NCBI GenBank assembly: GCA_002787035.1
Contig: PCVP01000026.1
Coordinates: 1 to 64,000, forward strand
DNA: 64,000 nucleotides
Source of the DNA: Candidatus Peregrinibacteria bacterium CG11_big_fil_rev_8_21_14_0_20_49_14
GTDB taxonomy: Bacteria > Patescibacteriota > Gracilibacteria > Peribacterales > Peribacteraceae
Direction: 5' to 3'
Shown here: positions 22,740 to 33,688 of the stretch, piece after piece
Numbering within the stretch: the first letter of the stretch is position 1
How the letters are laid out: each line of letters starts with the position of its first letter
Position numbers and translations under genes: made by a program
The notes under the pieces: model-generated
Database searches by the model: none
The model's input: only the letters and a program-made list of their open reading frames with translations
Told to the model about the DNA's origin: nothing

Positions 22740-25700
22740 TTAGGCAGCTTCTCTCTGCTGCACGGCTTCCGAAACCGTAAATTCGATTCGTGGAGGCATG
22801 GAGCTGTTGTCGTACACTGTTACAGGTCTATCTTCCACGGTGAACTTCGTAATACGATTATCGGTAAGACGCAACGACCACACACCATCCGTATTCGATA
22901 CTGCAAAGTATTCGCTCAGTTCTTCCGGAATGCTTTCGGGATGTATGACAACTATATCTTTCTCCTGTGACGGCTCACCCGGAACAGTGAATGAAATACG
23001 AAATCTGTCTACGTTCGCCAATGTCACTTCCTGATTTCTCTCTATCGTTCGACGGTCCACAACTGTCTTTTGGCGATACATATCTAAGATATCTATGGAA
23101 ACAGGTGTACTGCCCGACGTTTCGGTTGTCTGCATAGGCAGAACATCCGGTGCCTCTCTGTCCGATGGGGACGAAGAACTCTCCGTACGAACAAAAGAGA
23201 AATACTTGCCCCTCTCTCCCGGCACCCACTCGCCGTCTTGACGCACAGAATTGCGAACGTAGATTCCCCGTATGTCCGCACCCGGTTTTACTATCCATTT
23301 ACTCTGATAATCTTGGTCTATGGTCACTCCTTCTATTTTCGGCCAATCGGCTGTGGTATCGAACACGGCCTCTGCGGTCTGCCCATTTTTGTAATAGAAC
23401 GTCGCTCGCATCATGGGTGCTGTAAGCGTGAGAGACGGATCCGGTCCTTCCAGTACTTCCCACGTGTGCCATTTCTTTTCAAAGAGTATATGCCGTTGTA
23501 TTTCTTGCGTTTCACCGTTCTCTTTTTCCCACAACAAAGACCCGTCGTGAAGAATTTGAAACGTACCTTCCCATCCTTCTCCTTCTCGAGTGTAATGACC
23601 TTGCATTCCTTCCATTGGAGTGAGCTTGTAAGCCGATGCATAACGCTCTTGCTGCGATACTACTGTCGGCTGTGGCTGAGGCTCCGCACCGACATTGAGC
23701 ACATACGTCTCTCCCGGAATACGCGACGTTAACGGATTGTTTGTAAATTCAACGTGATCTATGTCGTTAAAATGTTCCGGTTTGATACGAATATCATGTC
23801 CACTCACTCTGGACATGGGCGAAAGGGTAACCCACTCTCCATTTTGCCATTCGGTGACCGCATAATCCGATTTGTATCCGCTTTCTATTTCAAGATACTC
23901 ACGAAGCGGAGCGAAAGCGTTGCGATCTGACGTATTGAAATTCCCTGCTTCCACTACAGACCCATCTCGAAGAACAATACGAACCTGCATACCCGGGTTC
24001 GGAAAAAACATCTTCTTTGACGTATCTTCCAGCGTGGACACTCGGAATGTTCTTGGAGGTATATCTTCCACATCTATATGTGTTCCTTGCTGCTCAATAC
24101 CGAGAAAATTTTTCTGATACGTATAATAATGCCCTGCGGGGGCTCCTTCTATTTTCCACTCCACGAGATCCGGCACATTGGGATTCGTCCGATACACGAG
24201 CCTTCCTCCTCCCGGTAAGGGGAAAGGACTTCTGGCATTCGTAGCATCTGTTTTACGGAATGCCATTTCTTGTCCGTCCGGAAGCACAACGTAGATTGTT
24301 TCGTTTGCGTACAGGTTCATACCCTCCTTGCGGTCGGACTCCGTTGCCTCGTACCACTTCCACTGTCGTCCTTCACCTGAAAATCTGAAAATATGCGGCC
24401 CCTTTTCTACACCGCTCGGACTCGTACCACCCTCCCAATACACGGTACCGTCACTCTGCGTAAAGTATCTGCCGGTATACCCTTCTCTGGTATAATGGGA
24501 TCCGTCAGGGCTGATAGCGAGATTCAAGTGATCCACCCAGTGACGAATAAGGTTCATGCTTCGCTTATTTTCTGCGGTCATATTTTCCAAACCGTCATTG
24601 CTATCCACAAGAGCCAGTTCTATGGCGTCTATGGAACTGGCGTAACGCCTCCAACGCTCATGCGACCTGTTGAGAGGAACAAAGCTGTTCCTTCGCGCTT
24701 GAATCTGGGAGTAGTTCTCTCTTATTTTTGCGAGAGCACTGTCAAATTTCGGTCGCAGCACTTCTTTGTAGTAATCACTGTTTGCATAAAAAAGCCAGTT
24801 TTCCCCCGGAATCAGCCACCCTCTCCTGGGAAGCTGCCGTATTTCTTCTTGGACTCCCACGCAGTCAAACTCCGTATGCTGCGCGAGGAAATCACCATAC
24901 TGCACAATTTTTCTGTATTCCACGTCCCGTGGTCCCCAACCGTAATCTGCTTCATGCAGATGAGAAATCAGTTTCACTGTTTTATCCACTACGTCCGCAT
25001 ACAACGCTTCTCGTTGCTCCGGCAATACTTCTGCCTCGGGAGTGGCTCTGACTCCCGGTATCTGTTCACGCAAACTCAAGTAGTAGAGATTGCGCAGTGG
25101 TACGCTTCGTTCCGATTGCTCGGGCAGCAGTCCTTCGGGGAGCTCGACGTTAAAGAGTCCCCTTTGACCTTCCACCATTTGTCGACGTGTTCTGTTAAAA
25201 CTCTCGGTACCACTTGGTACGGAAAATGAACCCGGGTGGTAGCCACCTGTGTATCGCGTTCGAGTACCCGTACTGCGCGCATCCAAAGTGCCGCGAGCTT
25301 GTGCGAGTATTTTTTGCGTTTGAGATTCATGTTCGTCCAACTTCAACGCATCCAGACGCTGGTTGAAAATTGTCAGACCACCGAAGTCTGAAATCTTTTG
25401 TTGCCAGTTCGCATCTTCCTGCTCCATTTGCGCACGCAGTTGCACCTGCTCCAATGTGGAGAGATTCGGGAGTTGTTTCCACATGTTATCCTGTGCCACT
25501 TTCCATTGCCTGTACTCTTCCTGCAGCTGTATGTAGCCACCCTCTCGTTGATGCTGTGCATAAATAAATGCCGCCTCACGCATGATGCGACGCATAACCG
25601 GCTCATCGATATTTGTTTCGTCGAACCATCCTTCGTCTATACGACCTTCTCTGAATTCCGACCACTTTGCATCGCTATCGTTGGCATCTTCGAACATGCG

Positions 25701-28700
25701 CGCATACACATACGGTGCGATGACTTTTTCGTAATCCTCTCGGAAGAGATCGTTCGTTTCCAACATGAAACTGTAGGGATCTTCGTTACCCATGACTTCG
25801 TGTACAATTTCAGGATGTGTTTGAGAAAGTCCCGTAAGTTCCTGCATGAACATGGTAAGCATGGCCTTCTTACGAAGGTGGCGCTTGTTGGATTCGGCAT
25901 CCGTATAGAACAAATCCGTCACCAGTGTATTGGACGCCGCAGCCACAGTATCTCGTTCGTCACTGTCCACTATTCTGCCCGTGCCCATCATAGCGAGAAC
26001 CGGCATGGGAATATCTGTCAAAAATTTTCGCTTATCATACTGTTCCCCGATAGCGGTAACACCGTGCACAGCGAGCACCGCTCCTGCAACGACAAGCCCA
26101 CCGGGCCCCATGCTGATGCTGGGAGCGAGAATTGTCACAAGGGCACCTGCGGAGCTCGCCGCAATATTGACAGTCTGCAATGCCTCCAAGCTATCGTGAT
26201 GCTGTTCGAACATACTCAGCTCTATGGAGAGTTCCGTTTCGCGGTGTGTAAACACCAATTTCTCTTCCGAGCCGCTCACCGTAAAAATAGAACGTCCGGT
26301 GCTGTCTTTCGCTCCACGCAACATCGTTGAAACATCGTTGCGAACCTGTGCGTGTTTCTTCACCATGGCGTTGTACTCCATAACGTCGTAAATCACGGCA
26401 CCGATTTCCGCTATGCCACCCACGACGTAGAGTGATTTACTCAGCAGAGATGCGCGACTTAAGGTATCGAGCTGATTTATGAGGTAATTCATGGAACGCG
26501 GGCTTTGTGCCACTGCCGGAAGCCGTCGCACTATTGCGCCCAGCCGCGCACCCGCATTCGGGTGCATACCTGCTACTTTCTCCAGAATCTGCGAGGAAAG
26601 TGCATTGGTTGGAATAGTGTCTCCGAGACCGAATATGTACCTCGCTGTGCTCTGCACCGCCTCCAGCCCATGTTCGTGGGTAGCGGCAACGCGCAGCGCA
26701 TCGAGAATATCGTCCGTACCGTCGGCCAATGTTTTTATGACCGCATGATCTCCAAACAACTTTACCGCATCATCGACGTTATCTACCAAACCTGCTTCCG
26801 TTCCGCGAAGAATTGCACGGTCCACCATCTCCAGTGCTTCGTCCGTATACTGTTGTGAAAGTCTTGCGCGAATAGCCGTGCGCATGTTGCCGGTGGAAAG
26901 AAGCTCGGAAGACTGCACTCCCGCACGAGTGAGATCGTCTATTGCTTCCGGTGCGGCAGAAAGGATATCTGCGGGACGAAGACCTGCTTTATACAACGTG
27001 CCCGCATCTTTCCCATTTTCCAGGAACGACTCTATGTGCATGGTACGCATGTATTCGTCACTTAAGCTGTTGATGCTCTTACACACATGTCCCATATCCG
27101 CACCCGCATTCACAAGGTCGTCTGCGGTATTATTTATGAGAAGCTGCGCGATATTTTTCGTACGCAACGCATCGTCCGCGTCGTCGAGAGCAGTCAGCGC
27201 TCTGCATACATCTTCGAGACTGTGCCCCGCAGCCAAGGCATCGTCTGCGGTGGCACCGCTTACGCGAAGAATATCGTCTATGCTTGCATTTCCCGATGCG
27301 ATGAGTTTTTCCAAATCATTGATCTCCGTCACCGCCGCATTGACATTTCGTACCGGAGCAGCGTCTCCTATCTTGTCCTGGAATACATTAATACGGGAAC
27401 CTTCGTACTCTTTTAGCCCGCGCATCCACTCGGGCGCGTCTTCCAAATTTGCTTTTCGTATGGCGGTCTGAATACGTCGTGCCAATGCGTCTCTTTCCGA
27501 AGCTATGGCAGCAATGTCTCGTTGCGTAAATCCGCCTGAACGTAATGTTTCAGGATGGCTATCCATCACTCCGTGCATGGTATCCAGTTGTCTCCAATGA
27601 TCTATGGCACTTTGAATACCTGCAGGAGTATTCCCGCGAAGAGCAAGTTGAGCACGATAACGCTGCACTACACGAAGAGGTCCCCATCGATTCCCTACAG
27701 TGTGCAAGACAGCTCTGCCCTCTTGAGTAGCCAACTGCGACCCAAGCACCACCGAATCTCTCGTGAGCATTACCGGCCACGCGGCTGCACGTGCAATCGC
27801 AACTTTTAACGATGGAAATGCCAGCTCTCCGCGAAGAATTGCACGCCACATCGTGGTAGTAACCACGTATGCCACACCTGCTTCTCCGTAGACATATGCA
27901 AGATCTCCGTTAGATACATTGCCTTGTGACCACTCCAAAAACTTGGCTCCGAATTTGGCAGGAACTGTGAAACCGTCCGTTGCGGTTTTGACAACAAATT
28001 CACCTCCCTCTGCAACAAAGATGTAGCCTTTGTCTTTCAGGACTTCAAAGAAACCACCATGATCTTCGGCGTTCGCCAAGGAAATCAGTAAATCCTTCCC
28101 TGCGATCACAACATCCGTACCTTCTTTTACAGTATCCACTGTCTGATCCACCGCACCCTTGCCCACATTGCCCGCAACATCCACCACCTCATTTGCAAAC
28201 GGCGAACTGCGCAGCCACGCATTGAGACCGATGGCACTTATGGCGCCCGCGCCGAGTGCGACAATCAACTGACCCAAACGTCGCACGGCACCCGGATTTT
28301 CTTTGCTTCCCCACACCTTGTTCCAAATAGCGAGCGCAATGCCTGCGCCTGCTGCACCGGCTATACCGAGTCCGATCTTTTTCTCGATGGATGCATTCTT
28401 GATATCCAGCTGTAATTCTCGGATTTCCATACCCGCACGCTGTGCAAGATCTGCAAGATTCGCTTCCATTTCCAATGCTTTGGCTTTTGCCTCCAAAAAG
28501 TCTTTCTGCTGCCTCTCCAAATCCGCCAGCTTCTCTCCCGCTGCGGTGCGCAGCTCCGACGTGACGGTATCTATGGCGTTTTGCAGCACCACTCTTCCTG
28601 CTTCTATTATTCGTCCTCGCTCCGCTTCGGAAAGTTCTTGGAGCTCCTTTTCTTGTTCCAAAAGAAGAAGAGCACGTTTTACCCTGCCCACACGTTCCAC

Positions 28701-28814
28701 GCGGGGGTCCGCCGTACCTTGCTCCACGCTCTCCAAAAGAACCCGCAATTCTTCAGTCCCTTTTTGGGCTGCTGTCTGAAGAGAAGCAGGTGATATTTCG
28801 TTGGCTACGGGCAT
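22740..28814 (-). CDS. 2024-aa uncharacterised protein with TM segments and helical repeats
   Basis: Single uninterrupted ORF; hydrophobic stretches (IGLGIAGAAGAGIALAIW; ASSAGALVTILAPSISMGPGGLVVAGAVLAV); no recognised family. Confidence 0.9.
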   Translation of the reverse strand: MPVANEISPASLQTAAQKGTEELRVLLESVEQGTADPRVERVGRVKRALLLLEQEKELQELSEAERGRIIEAGRVVLQNAIDTVTSELRTAAGEKLADLERQQKDFLEAKAKALEMEANLADLAQRAGMEIRELQLDIKNASIEKKIGLGIAGAAGAGIALAIWNKVWGSKENPGAVRRLGQLIVALGAGAISAIGLNAWLRSSPFANEVVDVAGNVGKGAVDQTVDTVKEGTDVVIAGKDLLISLANAEDHGGFFEVLKDKGYIFVAEGGEFVVKTATDGFTVPAKFGAKFLEWSQGNVSNGDLAYVYGEAGVAYVVTTTMWRAILRGELAFPSLKVAIARAAAWPVMLTRDSVVLGSQLATQEGRAVLHTVGNRWGPLRVVQRYRAQLALRGNTPAGIQSAIDHWRQLDTMHGVMDSHPETLRSGGFTQRDIAAIASERDALARRIQTAIRKANLEDAPEWMRGLKEYEGSRINVFQDKIGDAAPVRNVNAAVTEINDLEKLIASGNASIDDILRVSGATADDALAAGHSLEDVCRALTALDDADDALRTKNIAQLLINNTADDLVNAGADMGHVCKSINSLSDEYMRTMHIESFLENGKDAGTLYKAGLRPADILSAAPEAIDDLTRAGVQSSELLSTGNMRTAIRARLSQQYTDEALEMVDRAILRGTEAGLVDNVDDAVKLFGDHAVIKTLADGTDDILDALRVAATHEHGLEAVQSTARYIFGLGDTIPTNALSSQILEKVAGMHPNAGARLGAIVRRLPAVAQSPRSMNYLINQLDTLSRASLLSKSLYVVGGIAEIGAVIYDVMEYNAMVKKHAQVRNDVSTMLRGAKDSTGRSIFTVSGSEEKLVFTHRETELSIELSMFEQHHDSLEALQTVNIAASSAGALVTILAPSISMGPGGLVVAGAVLAVHGVTAIGEQYDKRKFLTDIPMPVLAMMGTGRIVDSDERDTVAAASNTLVTDLFYTDAESNKRHLRKKAMLTMFMQELTGLSQTHPEIVHEVMGNEDPYSFMLETNDLFREDYEKVIAPYVYARMFEDANDSDAKWSEFREGRIDEGWFDETNIDEPVMRRIMREAAFIYAQHQREGGYIQLQEEYRQWKVAQDNMWKQLPNLSTLEQVQLRAQMEQEDANWQQKISDFGGLTIFNQRLDALKLDEHESQTQKILAQARGTLDARSTGTRTRYTGGYHPGSFSVPSGTESFNRTRRQMVEGQRGLFNVELPEGLLPEQSERSVPLRNLYYLSLREQIPGVRATPEAEVLPEQREALYADVVDKTVKLISHLHEADYGWGPRDVEYRKIVQYGDFLAQHTEFDCVGVQEEIRQLPRRGWLIPGENWLFYANSDYYKEVLRPKFDSALAKIRENYSQIQARRNSFVPLNRSHERWRRYASSIDAIELALVDSNDGLENMTAENKRSMNLIRHWVDHLNLAISPDGSHYTREGYTGRYFTQSDGTVYWEGGTSPSGVEKGPHIFRFSGEGRQWKWYEATESDRKEGMNLYANETIYVVLPDGQEMAFRKTDATNARSPFPLPGGGRLVYRTNPNVPDLVEWKIEGAPAGHYYTYQKNFLGIEQQGTHIDVEDIPPRTFRVSTLEDTSKKMFFPNPGMQVRIVLRDGSVVEAGNFNTSDRNAFAPLREYLEIESGYKSDYAVTEWQNGEWVTLSPMSRVSGHDIRIKPEHFNDIDHVEFTNNPLTSRIPGETYVLNVGAEPQPQPTVVSQQERYASAYKLTPMEGMQGHYTREGEGWEGTFQILHDGSLLWEKENGETQEIQRHILFEKKWHTWEVLEGPDPSLTLTAPMMRATFYYKNGQTAEAVFDTTADWPKIEGVTIDQDYQSKWIVKPGADIRGIYVRNSVRQDGEWVPGERGKYFSFVRTESSSSPSDREAPDVLPMQTTETSGSTPVSIDILDMYRQKTVVDRRTIERNQEVTLANVDRFRISFTVPGEPSQEKDIVVIHPESIPEELSEYFAVSNTDGVWSLRLTDNRITKFTVEDRPVTVYDNSSMPPRIEFTVSEAVQQREAA

Positions 28815-28819
28815 GCATA

Positions 28820-29089
28820 TTAGGCTGCTAATTTTTTGTCGGAACCGTCGTTCGGAGATGCGGATGCATCGTGAAAACTGGTAACTGTTTCACGCAAAGT
28901 TCGCCAAACTTGGCCGGTTGCTCTGGCAAGATTGTTCGTGACGAGTCTTGTGGAATTCCCCGCAACTGAAAGAACCTTTCCTGTCTGTGTATCCACATGA
29001 TGAATTCCGCTCGCCACACGGTCTAACCCCGACTGAGAAGTGGCAGTTGCATCGTTTGCCGATATGTCTTTTTTTCCTTCTTCAGCCAT
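28820..29089 (-). CDS. hypothetical protein
   Basis: Co-directional, 5 bp from the 2024-aa ORF. Confidence 0.6.
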   Translation of the reverse strand: MAEEGKKDISANDATATSQSGLDRVASGIHHVDTQTGKVLSVAGNSTRLVTNNLARATGQVWRTLRETVTSFHDASASPNDGSDKKLAA

Positions 29090-29119
29090 GTGTGTGTTTG
29101 TGTCGGATGTACGGTGAGC

Positions 29120-30247
29120 CTACGGAGTGGTAGGCACGGGAGCGCTGGCAGCAGGCTGCACATACGTAAACAGAGCAGAGCGTTTCTGCTTTTCTTCCGG
29201 CTTGGTAGGATCTGTAAAGTATTCAAATTCCACGGTCTTGTTTACAGTGGCACCCGAAAGTTCACCTGCAATACGTGCGAATTCCGCATCTGTGACAAAT
29301 GCACTGCTTGTGGTAATACCGAGCAGCACCGCCACATCCAGCATACCTCTGCGACGAGTCACAGACTGTATGGCAAGAGATGGCAATGCACCCAATTCAA
29401 ACGTGCTTCCTCCCACCGCAAGACGAATAACAGGACGTCCGCTGTTTGTGGTTCGCTCCAAACGCACGCTGTGACCTCCCACCGTAATGGGGGCACCGCG
29501 AAGTTGGAATAAATCCACATCTATGAGACGAGGGTCGTTCACATCCACATTGGAACCATTGTTTACTGAATCTATGATCTCCTGCACACGAGGCGCTACC
29601 GGTCTGCGAGCCTGACGGTCGATGCTTTCTGCCTGTGCCTTTTTACCCGCATAGTTCGTAAGAGCTATGAGTCCTCCCACGCCCAGAATACCCACCATAA
29701 TTCTACCCAGAATACTCTTTGGCTTCTGCAGGGCTTTTTTCGCGAGAATACCGATACCCACCGCACTCAAAAGTGGCACGGCCACGGCCATAACACCATT
29801 AAATGGATGCTTCTTAAACTCATCACTCACACGTCCGAAGTAATTTGTCACAATAGATGGAGCTGCCGCTACCGTCTCGCCCAGAAACTGCTTTCCTTCA
29901 TCCGCCTTATCGCTCAAGACACCGCCTGCCCGCTCTATAACGCTCGGTGATTCCAAAGCGGCAAGACGGTCTTGCAGACCCTGCAATTCAAGACGTAGTT
30001 GCGCCTGCTCAGGTGTTTCGGAACCGGAAGCAAGATTTTGCTTAAGCGCATCGAGTCGTTCCTGCACTCTGGCAAGAAGTTCCTTTTGACGCGGGAGCTT
30101 ACCGCGATCCACGTTCTGCAGCATATCGCGCAGTTGACGCAAGCGCTCAACGGTAACGTTCTGGGTTCCCAGAACTTCCTGAACGCGAGACTCTATATCC
30201 GCACCGTTCTGCGGAGCAGAGCTTGGTGCTTCTGGAGGTGTAGCCAT
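29120..30247 (-). CDS. uncharacterised MATP-type protein
   Basis: MATPPEAPSSAP N-terminus, coiled-coil, two hydrophobic segments, beta-rich C-terminus. Confidence 0.85.
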   Translation of the reverse strand: MATPPEAPSSAPQNGADIESRVQEVLGTQNVTVERLRQLRDMLQNVDRGKLPRQKELLARVQERLDALKQNLASGSETPEQAQLRLELQGLQDRLAALESPSVIERAGGVLSDKADEGKQFLGETVAAAPSIVTNYFGRVSDEFKKHPFNGVMAVAVPLLSAVGIGILAKKALQKPKSILGRIMVGILGVGGLIALTNYAGKKAQAESIDRQARRPVAPRVQEIIDSVNNGSNVDVNDPRLIDVDLFQLRGAPITVGGHSVRLERTTNSGRPVIRLAVGGSTFELGALPSLAIQSVTRRRGMLDVAVLLGITTSSAFVTDAEFARIAGELSGATVNKTVEFEYFTDPTKPEEKQKRSALFTYVQPAASAPVPTTP

Positions 30248-30483
30248 AGGTGTATGTGGGTATTTTCCTAATAATTATAGCATAATAATGACAAAAAAAC
30301 CATACGTTTCCTTATCCGAGCTCCATTTTCTGTTTGGTACTTTTTGGGAGTAAGACTTTCTCCTGTTACTTTTCTAAGATGAAAAGAATTTTTCTTTGAA
30401 TCCCCCTTACCCTCCTAACAGTACCGCATTTTCCTGCCCTCAATGGCGAGGAAAATTTGTCTTGTAATTACAAAACGAAAACC

Positions 30484-30641
30484 CGTCAGCCGCACCTGTC
30501 TGAGAGTGCTTCCTTTTGTCATGGTGAGGTGCTCGACTGATCCTTCGAGGCTCTCTTCGCTTGCAGCTCCGTTCGCACCTCAGGATGACAGTCGAGCCTC
30601 GAACCATGCACGAGCCTGCCGGCAGACAGGTGCGGCTGACG
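30484..30641. repeat. nested inverted-repeat element (MITE/REP-like)
   Basis: 19-bp perfect arms cgtcagccgcacctgtctg / cagacaggtgcggctgacg plus inner gctcgactg / cagtcgagc. Confidence 0.75.
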
Positions 30642-30650
30642 AAGTTTTTG

Positions 30651-30673
30651 GGCACTTTTTCTAAAAAAGTGCC
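30651..30673. repeat. hairpin repeat ggcactttttctaaaaaagtgcc
   Basis: 10-bp arms; the tttttctaaaaaagtgccataa part recurs at window positions 1-22. Confidence 0.75.
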
Positions 30674-30813
30674 ATAATAAAAGAAGTGAAGATTCTACTC
30701 AGATGTGGTGTTCTTTACTATGTGCAAAAGAAAAACATGAAGTAAGAAGCCTTTGTGGAACTGTATTTCCTACCTTGGTAGAAAATGCCCAAGAATAATA
30801 AATCTATGAACAA

Positions 30814-32376
30814 CTACGTACGAGCTATTTTCTCCCAGCCGCCTCCTGCGGCAGGTTTCCATTCATCCAACGGTCTTGCGTCGGAAAGCAATGCGGGAGT
30901 ACCCAAAAAACTCTTCACATCTTCTACAAGCGCCAAATTATTGTTCCATTCCAGTACTCCTCTGCCGCCTTCTCCTATATAGCGAAAATGGCCGAGCATC
31001 GTCTGATTGTTCGTGCTGCGCAGAATACTCACACGAGGGTGCGCCTGCACCTGCGCGATGAAATCTGCAATTTGCGCAGGGGTTTCCGGACGATTGAGCG
31101 GCAACGAAACATCATCTCCCAATACGAGGTTTTCACCCGCACCCACCACGGTAACTGACTTCACAGTTGACGGAAACTCGGTAAGAACCGTCTGTAATGT
31201 GCGCCCTTGATCTGTGACGGGGTCACCGTTTTCATTCACGCTGTCGCGTGGGACAGTCAGTTTTCCGTCCGCTCTGGCAAAGCTGTATGCCGTACCAAAT
31301 TCCACAGCCTTTATCGTCCCTGCTGCGCCCCATACACTCGGCTGAGCGGGAGTACCTGTAATACGCAGTTTCAGAGCATTCGTTTCCTCTTCCACTCTGT
31401 TTTCCACAATAAGATTCGGATGAATAAGATCTCTCATGGCCACTACAATTTTCTTCTGTTCCGTTTTGCCGAGGTCCGGATCTCCGCCGTGCTCGGCTTC
31501 CGTAAGATTACGGATAAGCAGTGAGGAGGACTGCACCGTATCTCGCAAAATGGCAGTACGAACCGCCTCCGTAAATTCCTCGGAGGTTACGTTTCCCTGC
31601 GCATCTTTCGGCATGTGCTTCTGTTTCAGCTCCACGAATACCTCAGGATCAAACCCCTGAAATTCTATGAACGGCCTTCCTTTTTTCTTCTCTGCGTTTA
31701 TAGCCATGTAAATGCGCTCTTCCACTTCTATCTGCGTGCGCTTCTCACGAAACTTCGGAGCGAACCGTGGCATAAACGGCAGGTTTGCCATAGGCAAAAA
31801 ATTCTCAAGCATTGCCGGAAATTCAAGCCCAAGTAATGCCAATTTCTTCAGCTGATTTACAAACGCCACACTTCTGGTCGGGCCCATTTGTTCCAAGCGA
31901 TCTCCGCCGCGACGGAAAAAATCTCCTACCGCATTTGGAGTGTTTATCACACGCTGATACACGCGCTCAAATGCATTGCCCACTTTATTGGAAACTCCGG
32001 GTTGCAAATGACGAGAGACAATTTGCAACAATTCCGCACGACCTTCGAGCAGCTGTAATCTGCGATTGATATCTCTGCTTTCAACCAATTCCCTGAGTTC
32101 GCTCGGCTTCAGAAGTTCCCGCACACGCACGGCGAGCTCCCGCTCTTCTATTTGTGACAGCGTAAGAGTTGCGGGGTTGTTTACTATTTCGCGGGCGAGT
32201 TCCTGTAAGTCATGCAGTGTTCTGCCCGCCACGATTTCACGAAATCGCAGTACTTTCTGAGCCTGTGCCAGTGGCCTGCTTTCTTCTATTTTTGTACGGG
32301 AGTCTTGCAGCCACTGTGCTTGATCCGGAGACGGAGCACTGCGGCTTGGGCCCGTGGATATTCCTGGTGTTGCCAT
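30814..32376 (-). CDS. uncharacterised MATP-type protein
   Basis: MATPGISTGPSRSAPSP N-terminus; same operon orientation. Confidence 0.85.
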   Translation of the reverse strand: MATPGISTGPSRSAPSPDQAQWLQDSRTKIEESRPLAQAQKVLRFREIVAGRTLHDLQELAREIVNNPATLTLSQIEERELAVRVRELLKPSELRELVESRDINRRLQLLEGRAELLQIVSRHLQPGVSNKVGNAFERVYQRVINTPNAVGDFFRRGGDRLEQMGPTRSVAFVNQLKKLALLGLEFPAMLENFLPMANLPFMPRFAPKFREKRTQIEVEERIYMAINAEKKKGRPFIEFQGFDPEVFVELKQKHMPKDAQGNVTSEEFTEAVRTAILRDTVQSSSLLIRNLTEAEHGGDPDLGKTEQKKIVVAMRDLIHPNLIVENRVEEETNALKLRITGTPAQPSVWGAAGTIKAVEFGTAYSFARADGKLTVPRDSVNENGDPVTDQGRTLQTVLTEFPSTVKSVTVVGAGENLVLGDDVSLPLNRPETPAQIADFIAQVQAHPRVSILRSTNNQTMLGHFRYIGEGGRGVLEWNNNLALVEDVKSFLGTPALLSDARPLDEWKPAAGGGWEKIART

Positions 32377-32384
32377 AAGAAAAA

Positions 32385-33662
32385 TTAGGTCGTGGCTTGG
32401 CCACTGGTGGCACGAATAGTGCGTGTACCTGCGGTGAATTCCACCGTGGCGTCTCCCCCGTTCGTATTTTCCGCTATGGCTCGCTGCAGATGACCCGTAA
32501 GTTCCACAAGTGTAATGATTTCACCCGTATTGAACCGCACTTCTATTTGGCCGGGATCTGTCGCATTCTTCGGAGTAAGTGTATCGAGAGTAATGCGGGT
32601 GTTTGGGTCTGTTTTATCCGTAAGAACAAACTCCTTTCCGCCTCGTGTCACTTTTCCAAGCGTCAAGCCTATGCCGGCACCGGCAACATTGAGTGAGAAC
32701 TCGGGCCTTCCTTCCATGCGCATTGGCTGGTTGAGGTTCAGTCCCGAAATGCCGAAGAGATTCTCCTGAATTTCAGCTTGCTGCTGTTGCTCGGGAGGAG
32801 CGTTGGGATCCGGTACTATTTGCGGTACGCCTTCTTTAAATACGATGCGCGGACGATCTTGCACCCTTCGTTCCGAAGGGGGAACAGACGCCCATTGGCT
32901 GTATGCGGAGCGGTACTCCACTTCCACGTCTCTTGGCGGCTGTGCGATTTTCAGCTGTGCGATAGTTTGTCGCTGTGCTTCCGTCAGACCTTTGATCTGC
33001 TCCTGGAAACGCGCGTCTTCCACCAGTCCCACACGGAACGGGAATTCCTCCAGACGAGCAATGAACATGCTCTTGAGGAAGGATTTCACATCGTCAAAGT
33101 TAATGCCGAGAGAACGAAAGAGTGACTCTGCCTTTTGTACAATAGGACCGAGTTGTTCGTTTTCACGTGCGCGATCCAGCCCTCTGTCCAGCGCGGCACC
33201 GACACGGTCTAAAGGAGACAGGCGAAACCTGTCCAAATATTCCTGTACGGCGTCCTGCTCGTCGGCTATGTCTCCCGCAAGATGTGCGAGATCCAATTGT
33301 GCGGCATCTGTCTGCTCTATGGTGTCTTCCAATCCCTGTATGAGTGCTTCAGGCGAAACGGGTACTCCTTCCGTGCTGCCGAGGAGCTCCTGTTCTATGT
33401 TCTGCCATGCGCTCTTCTCGTTTCCTTCCGTATTCGCATGTGCCGTGCGTGCAACTTCAAAAGCGGTGGCAAGAGAGTCCAATGCCTGAGATGCCGCAGT
33501 GGCATCCGGTGCGGACTCAGCGGATTCCGCCTGTACCTGCGGCTGCTCCACCGATTGTCGTAAGCTGGCGAGCTGCGCTTTTATACCCTCGAGAGCATTC
33601 ATGCGCTCATTTTGCTCGGGGTTTTGCTGTGGTCCCTGGGAAGGACGATTTGGAGTAGCCAT
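32385..33662 (-). CDS. uncharacterised MATP-type protein
   Basis: MATPNRPSQGPQQNPEQ N-terminus; ORF-track start extends upstream but this ATG fits the siblings. Confidence 0.82.
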   Translation of the reverse strand: MATPNRPSQGPQQNPEQNERMNALEGIKAQLASLRQSVEQPQVQAESAESAPDATAASQALDSLATAFEVARTAHANTEGNEKSAWQNIEQELLGSTEGVPVSPEALIQGLEDTIEQTDAAQLDLAHLAGDIADEQDAVQEYLDRFRLSPLDRVGAALDRGLDRARENEQLGPIVQKAESLFRSLGINFDDVKSFLKSMFIARLEEFPFRVGLVEDARFQEQIKGLTEAQRQTIAQLKIAQPPRDVEVEYRSAYSQWASVPPSERRVQDRPRIVFKEGVPQIVPDPNAPPEQQQQAEIQENLFGISGLNLNQPMRMEGRPEFSLNVAGAGIGLTLGKVTRGGKEFVLTDKTDPNTRITLDTLTPKNATDPGQIEVRFNTGEIITLVELTGHLQRAIAENTNGGDATVEFTAGTRTIRATSGQATT

Positions 33663-33688
33663 AAGGAAAGGGAGAAGATTTGCGAAAG

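Noticed and set aside
30440-30664. Overlapping ORFs on both strands in the 30.4-30.7 kb spacer
   Set aside because: They fall in nested inverted repeats, so open frames on both strands are expected by symmetry.
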